A stretch of DNA of 27,351 nucleotides, taken from contig JARBJD010000631.1 in assembly GCA_033064195.1 (NCBI GenBank), positions 1-27,351 of the forward strand, in the 5' to 3' direction. Both the position numbers and the translations under genes were made by a program. The stretch comes from Blattamonas nauphoetae. Lineage: Eukaryota; Preaxostyla; Oxymonadida. The notes below the pieces were generated by a model. It was given only the letters and a program-made list of their open reading frames with translations, searched no databases and was not told the origin of the DNA. Shown here piece by piece: positions 9,261 to 19,021 of the stretch (positions are counted from its first letter, which is position 1; every line of letters begins with the position of its first letter).

Positions 9261-11632
9261 TTAATACAAATTAAAAAAGTCAAAATTAGATTTTCTTTCG
9301 TTGTTTTCTCAGTTTTGGATTTTTCATCAGAAAGGAGGATCAATGGGTTCGATCACTCATTTCTCAACTATGTTCGTTTCGTTCTAATTCTTCGCGTTTC
9401 AGATTCTCTGGAACTGTAGGATCATCGTGGTATGCTCCGTTTTTTCCTTTTTCCGAACTTTTGCAGAGTTATGCGGAGTTTCAGGATCGGTCGTGGATCT
9501 CTGCACTTTTATGTAAAAACGAGTATGCCACTCTCCTTTTCTTCTTTTTTCAGCTCTGTTTCACTCGGTTTTGATAAAACTTTCACTTCATTTTCACTCG
9601 TTATGTTTTCATTTTTGGCCTCACTTCAGTCTTCATTTTCTCATTGATTATCCTTTTTAACCACTTCATTCATGTTTCTTTCTCTGAAACTTTTTCTCTG
9701 TAAGTTCACACTAATTCTCGTTTACTGAGTTTTCCGGACTTTTGCAGAGATCCGCCATTCAACGGCTCACTTCATATCTCGGTATTTTTCCGGAAAATCC
9801 AACATTTCACGAACATTTTTGAATCATTTTTGTTGTATTTAAGAGAGAAAAACCTGAACGCAGACCTAATTTTCACTATTGGTGTCACATTTCACGTCAT
9901 TTTCACGATCGTCAATTTCCCTCTCAGTTTCAGACTTGCCCGTTTCATTGTTGGTTGTTTCGCTTTCTTTTACTCTGTTTTTGTGAAAAAAGTGATGATA
10001 AGTTGACTAAAATGATGTGCTAGTGAAGTGAGAACGACCCACAAAATGGAAGTGATATGAGCAAAATGAAGAGGAATGGTGAACAGATCAAATGTGAAAT
10101 GGGGAGCAAAAGTGATGAAATGAAAGGGACTACAGTCGGTTTTGAAGTGACAAAAACGGTCAAAAGTTGAGAAGTGAAAACATGAAAAAGTGACTTTATG
10201 GGAGAACTATCCGACAAAATCTCCTCAAAATTTGAGCACACCTCACTCATACCGTGAGAAAGAAGGATTTGCAGTGAAAATCGGATCAAAAATCCATAGT
10301 GTCAAAATGTTGGTGCAAATGTGTCGTCACAAGTGTGATCGAAAACCGACCCTCCAGAGAGAACTATAGGTGATGTAAAACCAGAATTCTCAAAAAGGGT
10401 TGTTTTAGTACGATTGCGAAGTGGTTTGAAGGAAATTAATGAGAAATGAAAATTGACAAAAATTGTGAAAACGATCGTGTGTCGAGGATCGTCACAACCG
10501 AATGACGCGAATACCTGTCCACTATCGTTTTGACACCTACGGAGACCATCAGAGGGCGAAAAGTGACGTGTAGGAGAAGAGCGAGACGTCACTTTCTCCT
10601 CCTTAAAAATTTTGTCATTTTCAAAATATGGGAGAAAATTTTGAAAACTTGCAGAAACCAGCCTCCGTACCACTTTTTCAAACTTTGCATAGTCGAGGAG
10701 GTGTCGTGAATGAACATGATTCGACGGTTCATTTTATGATTTTGTTGATAGCATCAAGAAACCAGTCAATTTTGTTTATCTCTCGTTTTCTCACTCTTTA
10801 GGATTTTTTCGTCTAGCAATTAATTAAAATAAACTTAAAACGAAAAATAAGATGTTGACATGATACAAATTTCAGTTTTACTGCTTAGATCGTTTTTTCA
10901 ACTGTTTTTTTAATATATCCCGAAACACAAAAATTTTTTTGATTTATGCAGTCAGAGTCCTCTTCATTCTGAAAAAGATAAAAAAATGTGGTATACATCT
11001 CCATTAAGAGCGTGGGTACGCTGCCAAGTTTTCAAAAATTTTCTCCCATATGTTGTGGGGTCGGATCAAACTTTTTTTTCAAAAGTGCTTTTTTCCTAAA
11101 ATTTCACCTATCAAAATCAGTTTCGTATTGTTGGAACGTGTTTGAGCACAATTTGAGACATAAAGGTGTTCATAGTGGCGAAATCCGAATATCGACTTTT
11201 TCGTCACTTTTTCGACCTAAGTTCGGCACACAGCTCGACGAATTCCCAACCGATTTTCATCGGGATTGTCTTGATCGAGGACCGACAGTGTCCCCAAGAT
11301 TTTAGAATTTTTTGCAGAATTTTTCGAAATGGTTCTCACATTGGATTCGACAGATTTGTGGTCAAAAAGGGAAAAACACCAAAAAAGTGCCAACATTTTT
11401 TCGAATGTTGCCAAAATTTGCTTCAAAATTGACACTTTTCACGAGGTCAAAATATTGGACATATTTTAGAATTTAGGCCAAATATTGATGTCATCAAAAT
11501 GTCATAAATTCCTTTTAATACAAGATTCAAAATTGGTCAATCGGACTTGACTTTTGGTTTTGATTTCAATGACAATTTCAGATTGGTTCTCTATTCGCTT
11601 CTATACCTACTATTGAAAATAAAATTCTTGAT
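9119..11632. repeat. Tandem unit 1 (about 2.5 kb)
   Basis: The unit begins inside the edge gene at CCCTCATGAACATACGTCAC (its complement encodes part of the first module) and runs to the next copy of that string near 11634. It shares almost all of its length with unit 2. The first about 0.9 kb (to roughly 10100) differs by many substitutions, while the rest is nearly identical. Beyond the edge gene I see no gene in it: short open frames exist in several directions but show no protein-like composition. It is AT-rich with many TTTTCAG strings and GTGA/TCAC-rich stretches. Confidence 0.85.
9264..9278 (-). promoter_or_regulatory. Promoter-like motif of the edge gene
   Basis: The coding strand reads T6 AATTTGTAT followed by TAAATG. 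Matching copies precede the gene fragments at 11777-11791 and 14267-14281, and a close plus-strand version lies at 22629-22646. Confidence 0.5.
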
Positions 11633-11773
11633 TCCCTCATGAACATACGTCACCGGTACATTATTTCTGACATACTCAGAGACTAGTGCACAGTTCTCTT
11701 CTCTCATTGATTCAATGAATGCTTGTTCTGAACATACTCGACGTCTTTCCTTGTACATCTCAGTTGGATTCAT
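11591..11773 (-). pseudogene. Partial copy of the edge gene (unit 1/2 junction)
   Basis: About 60 codons beginning MNPTEMYKERRRV, matching the first module of the edge gene at 8871-9260 up to the YVHEG segment and then unrelated. The promoter-like motif in front (11777-11791) is kept. It is a fragment carried in the tandem unit and is unlikely to be functional. Confidence 0.7.
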
Positions 11774-14122
11774 TTAATACAAATTAAAAAATACAAAAAT
11801 AAATTATCATTCGTTGTTTTCTCAGTTTTAGATTTTTCACCAGAAACGAGGATCAATGGGTTCGATCACTCATTTCTCAAGAGTGCTTGTTTCGTTCTAA
11901 TTTTCATCGTTTTAGATCCGTCGGCAGTTGGAGATCATCGTGGTATGCTTCGTTTTTGTACTTTTTCCGAACTTTTGCAGAGGTATGCGGAGTTTCAGGA
12001 TCGGGTCCAGATCTCGGTAGAAGTATGTAAAAATCAGTATAACACTCTCCTTTTCTTCTTATTTCAGCTTTGTTTTTGTTCCTTATTGTTTCATTTTTGA
12101 CCTCACTTCCGTCTTCGTTCTTTCATTGTTTACTTGTTTTAACCACTTCATTCATGTTTCTTGTGCTCAAACTTTTTCTCTGGAATTTCACACTAATTTC
12201 CACTAACTCGTTTTTCCGAACTTTTACCGAGATCTCTCTTTCAACGGCTCACTTCATATCTCGGTATTTTTCCGGAAAAACCAACATTTCACGAACATTT
12301 TTGAATCATTTTTGTTGTATTTAAGAGAGAAAAACCTGAACACAGACCTAATTTTCACTATTGGTGTCACATTTCACGTCATTTTCACGATCGTCAATTT
12401 CCCTCTCAGTTTCATACTTGCCCGTTTCATTCACGCTTCTTTCACTTACTTTTACTCTGCTTTTGTGCAAAAGTTGATGATACGTTGACTAAAATGATGT
12501 GCTCGTGAAGTGAGAACGACCCACAAAATGGAAGTGATATGACCAAAATGAAGAGGAATGGTGAAGAGATCACATGTGAAATGGGGAGAGAAAGTGATGA
12601 AATGAAAGGGACTACAGTCGGTTTTGAAGTGACAAAAACGGTCAAAAGTTGAGAAGTGAAAACATGAAAAAGTGACTTTATGGGAGAACTATCCGACAAA
12701 ATCTCCTCAAAATTTGAGCACACCTCACTCATACCGTGAGAAAGAAGGATTTGCAGTGAAAATCGGATCAAAAAATCCATAGTGTCAAAATGTTGGTGCA
12801 AATGTGTCGTCACAAGTGTGATCGAAAAACCGACCCTCCAGAGAGAACTATAGGTGATGTAAAACCAGAATTCTCAAAAAAGGGTTGTTTTAGTACGATT
12901 GCGAAGTGGTTTGAAGGAAATTAATGAGAAATGAAAATTGACAAAAAATTGTGAAAACGATCGTGTGTCGAGGATCGTCACAACCGAATGACGCGAATAC
13001 CTGTCCACTATCGTTTTGACACCTACGGAGACCATCAGAGGGCGAAAAGTGACGTGTAGGAGAAGAGCGAGACGTCACTTTCTCCTCCTTAAAAATTTTG
13101 TCATTTTCAAAATATGGGAGAAAATTTTTGAAAACTTGCAGAAACCAGCCTCCGTACCACTTTTTTCAAACTTTGCATAGTCGAGGAGGTGTCGTGAATG
13201 AACATGATTCGACGGTTCATTTTATGATTTTGTTGATAGCATCAAGAAACCAGTCAATTTTGTTTATCTCTCGTTTTCTCACTCTTTAGGATTTTTTTCG
13301 TCTAGCAATTAATTAAAATAAACTTAAAACGAAAAATAAGATGTTGACATGATACAAATTTCAGTTTTACTGCTTAGATCGTTTTTTCAACTGTTTTTTT
13401 AATATATCCCGAAACACAAAAATTTTTTTGATTTATGCAGTCAGAGTCCTCTTCATTCTGAAAAAGATAAAAAAATGTGGTATACATCTCCATTAAGAGC
13501 GTGGGTACGCTGCCAAGTTTTCAAAAATTTTCTCCCATATGTTGTGGGGTCGGATCAAACTTTTTTTTCAAAAGTGCTTTTTTCCTAAAATTTCACCTAT
13601 CAAAATCAGTTTCGTATTGTTGGAACGTGTTTGAGCACAATTTGAGACATAAAGGTGTTCATAGTGGCGAAATCCGAATATCGACTTTTTCGTCACTTTT
13701 TCGACCTAAGTTCGGCACACAGCTCGACGAATTCCCAACCGATTTTCATCGGGATTGTCTTGATCGAGGACCGACAGTGTCCCCAAGATTTTAGAATTTT
13801 TTGCAGAATTTTTCGAAATGGTTCTCACATTGGATTCGACAGATTTGTGGTCAAAAAGGGAAAAACACCAAAAAAGTGCCAACATTTTTTCGAATGTTGC
13901 CAAAATTTGCTTCAAAATTGACACTTTTCACGAGGTCAAAATATTGGACATATTTTTAGAATTTAGGCCAAATATTGATGTCATCAAAATGTCATAAATT
14001 CCTTTTAATACAAGATTCAAAATTGGTCAATCGGACTTGACTTTTGGTTTTGATTTCAATGACAATTTCAGATTGGTTCTCTATTCGCTTCTATACCTAC
14101 TATTGAAAATAAAATTCTTGAT
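11633..14122. repeat. Tandem unit 2 (2490 bp)
   Basis: The offset to unit 3 is 2490 bp (for example 11591 to 14081 and 12442 to 14932). Its first part is essentially identical to unit 3 up to about 15283, and its second part is nearly identical to unit 1. This implies a recent exact 2490-bp duplication whose copies are roughly 10300-12790 and 12790-15280. No convincing gene other than the short edge-gene fragment. Confidence 0.9.
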
Positions 14123-14263
14123 TCCCTCATGAACATACGTCACCGGTACATTATTTCTGACATACTCAGAGACTAGTGCACAGTTCTCTTCTCTCATTGA
14201 TTCAATGAATGCTTGTTCTGAACATACTCGACGTCTTTCCTTGTACATCTCAGTTGGATTCAT
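14081..14263 (-). pseudogene. Partial copy of the edge gene (unit 2/3 junction)
   Basis: Same as the fragment at 11591-11773, 2490 bp further on and encoding the same residues. It again keeps the promoter-like motif (14267-14281) and only the first module. Confidence 0.7.
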
Positions 14264-15628
14264 TTAATACAAATTAAAAAATACAAAAATAAATTATCAT
14301 TCGTTGTTTTCTCAGTTTTAGATTTTTCACCAGAAACGAGGATCAATGGGTTCGATCACTCATTTCTCAAGAGTGCTTGTTTCGTTCTAATTTTCATCGT
14401 TTTAGATCCGTCGGCAGTTGGAGATCATCGTGGTATGCTTCGTTTTTGTACTTTTTCCGAACTTTTGCAGAGGTATGCGGAGTTTCAGGATCGGGTCCAG
14501 ATCTCGGTAGAAGTATGTAAAAATCAGTATAACACTCTCCTTTTCTTCTTATTTCAGCTTTGTTTTTGTTCCTTATTGTTTCATTTTTGACCTCACTTCC
14601 GTCTTCGTTCTTTCATTGTTTACTTGTTTTAACCACTTCATTCATGTTTCTTGTGCTCAAACTTTTTCTCTGGAATTTCACACTAATTTCCACTAACTCG
14701 TTTTTCCGAACTTTTACCGAGATCTCTCTTTCAACGGCTCACTTCATATCTCGGTATTTTTCCGGAAAAACCAACATTTCACGAACATTTTTGAATCATT
14801 TTTGTTGTATTTAAGAGAGAAAAACCTGAACACAGACCTAATTTTCACTATTGGTGTCACATTTCACGTCATTTTCACGATCGTCAATTTCCCTCTCAGT
14901 TTCATACTTGCCCGTTTCATTCACGCTTCTTTCACTTACTTTTACTCTGCTTTTGTGCAAAAGTTGATGATACGTTGACTAAAATGATGTGCTCGTGAAG
15001 TGAGAACGACCCACAAAATGGAAGTGATATGACCAAAATGAAGAGGAATGGTGAAGAGATCACATGTGAAATGGGGAGAGAAAGTGATGAAATGAAAGGG
15101 ACTACAGTCGGTTTTGAAGTGACAAAAACGGTCAAAAGTTGAGAAGTGAAAACATGAAAAAGTGACTTTATGGGAGAACTATCCGACAAAATCTCCTCAA
15201 AATTTGAGCACACCTCACTCATACCGTGAGAAAGAAGGATTTGCAGTGAAAATCGGATCAAAAAATCCATAGTGTCAAAATGTTAGTGCACGTGTGTCGT
15301 CAGAGGTGTGATCGAAGAACCTTCCATAAAAAGTGAACTATAGGTGATGTAAAACCAGAATTCTCAAAAAAGGGTTGTTTTAGTACGATTGCGAAGTGGT
15401 TGACGTGAAATCAATGAGAAATGAAAATTGACAAAAAATTGTGAAAACGATCGTGTGTCGAGGATCGTCACAACCGAATGACGCGAATACCTGTCAACTA
15501 GCGATTTGAGTGGTTTTGACGTCATCAGAGGGAGAAAAGTGACGTGTAGGGTCGGATCAAACTTTTTTTTCAAAAGTGCTTTTTTCCGAAAATTTCACCT
15601 ATCAAAATCAGTTTCGTAATGTTGGAAC

Positions 15629-15634
15629 GTGTTT
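15629..15634. repeat. Target site duplication, left copy (GTGTTT)
   Basis: GTGTTT here and at 16238-16243 flank the 603-bp element. Units 1 and 2 have a single GTGTTT in the matching uninterrupted sequence (GGAACGTGTTTGAGC). Counting a preceding C would make it 7 bp at the cost of one mismatch in the inverted repeat. Confidence 0.75.
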
Positions 15635-16237
15635 GGGTTAATGGCAACCTAATGGACACAACCGAATCACACTATAATCACATTATTCTTATCTCTAGTG
15701 ATGAATATAATCGTTTTTAGCAATTTTTAGAGCGCGGAAACCACTCGATCGAGAGCGGCAAGGATCAACACTTTTAAGGGTTTGATCTCATTTTTTGCAT
15801 GAAAAGACAAGATTTCTTGGAAAAACTCACAGAAAAATCTTCAAAATCAGTACAATTCTTCAGGAATGAGCAAATTAAACGAATTAGAGTGTTAGAATCT
15901 GGTTTTTAGATGAGGTCCTCTGATATGGGTCTGGATCCAGCGATCCTCCAAGAGTAGGGGCTCCCGCCCCTACAACCCCGGGGGTTCTTATTTCCCCCCT
16001 CAACCCCTAACCCCCACCCCCTATGAAGAAATGAGAGAAATAGATGAAAAAAATGGTGAAATGAGGGAATCGTGGCAAAAAAGGTGATCAACCCATAGCT
16101 AAAAACGAAAAATCGTAAGGTTTGTCAAATGTTTTCGCGCTCCAAAAGTGGCGAATTAGGACTGATCTAATTGAGATAAAGTCGAAAAATACCTTTTGAA
16201 AGAGTTTTGGTTGTGTCCATTAGGTTGCCTCTAACCC
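15635..16237. mobile_element. 603-bp non-autonomous DNA transposon (MITE-like)
   Basis: It starts GGGTTAATGGCAACCTAATG and ends with the inverted counterpart CATTAGGTTGCCTCTAACCC. About 30 bp pair at the tips with two or three mismatches. The empty site is visible in tandem units 1 and 2. No transposase frame fits inside. The interior holds AGAGCGCGGAAACCACTCG near 15730 and a partly complementary TTTTCGCGCTCC near 16133, plus a G/C-rich centre. The superfamily is not certain; a 6-bp duplication is unusual for common cut-and-paste families. Confidence 0.8.
15955..16021. other. GC-rich core with hairpins and a minus-strand G-quadruplex candidate
   Basis: TAGGGG-CTCCCG-CCCCTA (15955-15972) and AACCCCGGGGGTT (15975-15987) are palindromic. 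They are followed by four C-runs at 15994-16021 (C6, C4, C5, C4 or more with short loops), so the minus strand has four G-runs with a TTAGGGG element. It contrasts sharply with the AT-rich surroundings. Confidence 0.55.
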
Positions 16238-16243
16238 GTGTTT
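16238..16243. repeat. Target site duplication, right copy (GTGTTT)
   Basis: Pairs with 15629-15634 and is followed by GAGCACAATTTGAGAC, the unit sequence that follows GTGTTT in units 1 and 2. Confidence 0.75.
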
Positions 16244-16554
16244 GAGCACAATTTGAGACATATAGGTGTTCATAGTGGCGAAATCCGAATATCGACTTTT
16301 TCGTCACTTTTTCGACCTAAGTTCGGCACACAGCTCGACGAATTCCCAACCGATTTTCATCGGGATTGTCTTGATCGATGACCAACTGTGTCCCCAAGAT
16401 TTTAGAATTTTTTGCAGAATTTTTCGAAATGGTTCTCACATTGGATTCGACAGATTTGTGGTCAAAAAGGGAAAAACACCAAAAAAGTGCCAACATTCTT
16501 TCGAATGTTGCCAAAATTTGCTTCAAAATTGACACTTTTCACGAGGTCAAAATA

Positions 16555-17125
16555 TAGTAGTAAAATAACCCGGCGAGGGTAAAATAACCCGGGGTGAAAA
16601 CCCCCCTTTTTGGGCCCCTCTTTCCGTCCATCCCATATTTCTCGGAACCAAAATTTTTTTGGGTCCCACTTTTTTTTCCATAATGTTTGTCTCAACTCCG
16701 AGTATCCATCGAGGTAGAAATCGAACCTCCAAAATAGGATCCTGGGCCGGGGGTGCCTATTTCGGAACCATATTTTGGCCTATTTTTGACCCATTTTTGG
16801 CTCCTAAATAGGAGGTCCTTAACATTTAAGCTTGGAGGATCCGAATTTCACGACCACTTTTCTCCACGCCTGTTCAAAATTTTTCTTTCTCGTTTCATTT
16901 CTGGTTGTTTGGGATGTTTTTCTTTCGAAATCACAATTTTTTGGAAAACGAAAAATCCTGGGGGACCTGGGTGGAAATTCAGGGTCAAAACTGATTTCCC
17001 TGTATACAAAGCTTAGTGATCTGAAAACTTGTTTTGATCATATCTCCACAACCAGACATAGTTCCGACATGAAGTTTTCACCAATATGGATGTTTTGTTG
17101 GATTATATTTTTTCTGAAAATTTTG
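16555..17125 (+). repeat. Left arm of the foldback element
   Basis: Inverted repeat of 17377-17947. The arms stay complementary through GGATCCTGGGCCGGGGGTGC and on to the TATATTTTTTCTGAAAATTTTG side, where pairing stops at the spacer. Confidence 0.85.
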
Positions 17126-17376
17126 AAAATTTTCGAAGACCTCCTATTTTAGCGTCTTTGATAGTTTTCGTGGTTTTCTCAGAATCAACCCCAACTGCTC
17201 TCCTCCCAAGCACGATTCTAACCAATTTGAGCTTTTGGATTCGATTCTGATTGTGTTCGCATCATTTTAATGAAATTTGGAGACGGGTGCATCATCCCAT
17301 GTCAAGTGACAGCTCTCCTTTCGAACCAAGGCCAAAAACCCACAAAAGAATCTCAACTGCCGCAAAGGGATTTTTC

Positions 17377-17947
17377 TCAAAATTTTCAGAAAAAATATAA
17401 TCCAACAAAACATCCATATTGGTGAAAACTTCATGTCGGAACTATGTCTGGTTGTGGAGATATGATCAAAACAAGTTTTCAGATCACTAAGCTTTGTATA
17501 CAGGGAAATCAGTTTTGACCCTGAATTTCCACCCAGGTCCCCCAGGATTTTTCATTTTCAAGAAATTGTGATTTCGAGAGAAAAACATCCCAAACAACCA
17601 GAAATGAAACGAGAAAGAAAAATTTTGAACAGGCGTGGAGAAAAGTGGTCGTGAAGTTCGGATCCTCTAAGCTTAAATGTTAAGGACCTCCTATTTAGGA
17701 GCCAAAAATGGGTCAAAAATAGGCCAAAATATGGTTCCGAAATAGGCACCCCCGGCCCAGGATCCTATTTTGGAGGTTCGATTTCTACCTCGATGGATAC
17801 TCGGAGTTGAGACAAACATTATGGAAAAAAAAGTGGGACCCAAAAAAATTTTGGTTCCGAGAAATATGGGATGGACGGAAAGAGGGATCCAAAAAAGGGG
17901 GTTTTCACCCCGGGTTATTTTACACTCGCCGGGTTATTTTACTACTA
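17377..17947 (-). repeat. Right arm of the foldback element
   Basis: Inverse of the left arm with scattered single differences (for example GGCGAGTGTAAAA against GGCGAGGGTAAAA near the tip), so the arms are similar in age to each other or have been homogenised. Confidence 0.85.
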
Positions 17948-18051
17948 TATTGGACATATTTTTAGAATTTTGGCCAAATATTGATGTCCTCAAAATGTCA
18001 TAAATTCCTTTTAATACAAGATTCAAAATTGGTCAATCGGACTTGACTTTT

Positions 18052-18209
18052 AATATCGAATTCCGCACTTTGTCAATTCACCATCTGAGTGATGTTTGAC
18101 GATTGATGACAATTTGAGGGAGAAAACAAAAGAAAGAAAGGTGATGATCAATCCAGAAGTGATGTTCACTTGAAATGGGAGCATGTTGATTCTGGACTGA
18201 CTGTTGCCC
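18052..18209. other. Junction between repeat array and host genes
   Basis: Unique-looking sequence after the last recognisable tandem-unit string. It could hold the promoter and 5' leader of the following plus-strand gene. I see no open frame or repeat to annotate. Confidence 0.4.
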
Positions 18210-18974
18210 ATGCCTAACCAGAAAAATGTTGTTCAACCCATTTCCTAGACTTTGTGTCACGAAATCTCACAATTTGTCTCTAATTTGAGTCATTTCTCAC
18301 CAACAGCGCGTTCGCACCCTTAGAAGAAAACAAGGGTTACACAAACTGAGCAAGCTGAAAGCCCGAGGATACCTGCTGTTGAGTCGGATTGGATATGCGA
18401 AAGGGAATCTGGAAGATGCATACTTCAACGTGCTGATCTCTCTCCAGGAGATGGAGATGAAGGAGAACGTGTTGTGGAATGAGGAGCTGAGTCAGCAGAT
18501 TGAAGTGGGTGGGGAGGAGGCTGTGGAAGAGGAAATACCGGATCAGCCAGAGAAACAGAAGAGAGGAGACACAAACACGGAAGGCGGGAAGAGGCAGAAA
18601 AGGGAGAAGAAGAAGTAAAAAAGATGTTTTGGTTCTCACTTCGCAGATGCCACTCACTAATTCGCTTTTTGAGTCAACCGTTGATGAAAAAACGAAAAAC
18701 AGTCATAAGGAACAATTTGGAAGTGGTGTACGATGAAGAATCTTTTCATTTTTTGCGAAAAGCCAATCTGACCAAGATGATGATCAGAAGAATCAAAACC
18801 AAGGAAAGTCGAACTACAATGCGCGCGTTGTTGGCTGTGGTGAGAAGTGAGGGCGGGGACGTTCGCATGATCACGCCCTTCGAAGCAATAGAACCACAAA
18901 AGACTCCGGGAAAGTGTGAGCTCAAAATTTGTTGTATTGTGCCAATAAACAGAGAAAAATCGATTGTGGAGTGA
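18210..18974 (+). CDS. Host gene: small helical (TPR-like) protein, spliced, function unknown
   Basis: Probable host gene. A frame open from an acceptor CAACAG at 18306 reads a basic start, then ARGYLLLSRIGYAKGNLEDA and ISLQEMEM, which looks like one TPR-type helical hairpin, then an acidic and Lys/Arg-rich linker. A 32-nt GT-AG intron at 18615-18646 (GTAAAA...TTCGCAG) joins it in phase to a second exon with many basic residues, ending at TGA 18972-18974. An optional in-frame 39-nt intron is possible at 18914-18952 (GTGTGAGC...AACAG). The first exon is uncertain: ATG at 18210 with a GT at 18228 would fit phase, but that donor is weak. I do not recognise the family. It converges on the SPRY-like gene, 47 bp away. 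Confidence 0.5.
18615..18646 (+). other. Inferred 32-nt intron
   Basis: GTAAAA at 18615 and TTCGCAG ending at 18646. Removal keeps phase and avoids the stop directly at the donor. Its size matches the short introns of the neighbouring SPRY-like gene. Confidence 0.55.
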
Positions 18975-19021
18975 ATGGAGAGAACAGAATCAAAAAGTGA
19001 TCAACAGTGAACGGGAAGACT

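Larger units (their letters stand above)
1..9290. mobile_element. Polinton/Maverick-like element, right part
   Basis: This block carries a family B DNA polymerase with protein-primed-type motifs, an rve integrase and an A32-like packaging ATPase side by side, the combination that defines Polintons/Mavericks. All genes are on minus except the ATPase. The left end is outside the window. The right edge is placed just past the 129-residue gene, where tandem repeats begin; no target duplication could be identified. The element looks broken, with about four breaks concentrated in the polymerase and integrase region, but most frames are long and open, which suggests a fairly recent insertion. No protease gene is recognised here, so it is either to the left of the window or absent. 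Confidence 0.8.
16555..17947. mobile_element. 1393-bp foldback DNA transposon with TA duplication
   Basis: The tips are TAGTAGTAAAATAACCCGGC and its exact inverse. The flanking TA at 16553-16554 and 17948-17949 corresponds to a single TA in the uninterrupted units (CAAAATATTGG). The arms run about 16555-17125 and 17377-17947 and pair over about 569 bp with few mismatches, leaving a spacer of about 250 bp. The TA duplication suggests mobilisation by a Tc1/mariner-type (IS630 superfamily) transposase supplied elsewhere. No transposase is encoded; the mirror-image open frames in the two arms simply reflect the inverted repeat. Confidence 0.88.
14123..18051. repeat. Tandem unit 3, shortened and interrupted by two transposons
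   Basis: It matches unit 2 to about 15283, then becomes a diverged version (about 15284-15550). It lacks about 0.49 kb present in unit 2 (equivalent to about 13060-13546) and resumes at GTCGGATCAAAC (15551). The 603-bp element at 15635 and the 1393-bp element at 16555 interrupt it cleanly. Unit sequence continues on the far side of each, last recognisable at GGTCAATCGGACTTGACTTT (ending near 18051). No gene of its own is seen. Confidence 0.85.

Noticed and set aside
10020-16540. Many open frames of 60-123 codons in the tandem units, several with identical copies 2490 bp apart
   Set aside because: Identity reflects the DNA duplication, not protein conservation. Frames overlap on both strands, have simple Ser/Phe/Leu-rich composition and lack the promoter-like motif.
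16753-17749. Paired open frames of 60-106 codons on opposite strands of the foldback element
   Set aside because: They are the same sequence read in the two arms of the inverted repeat and have no transposase motifs.
9119-18051. CRISPR array or LTR retroelement as an explanation of the direct repeats
   Set aside because: Units are about 2.5 kb and adjacent without spacers, and no reverse transcriptase, gag or primer-binding features are present. The pattern is tandem duplication.
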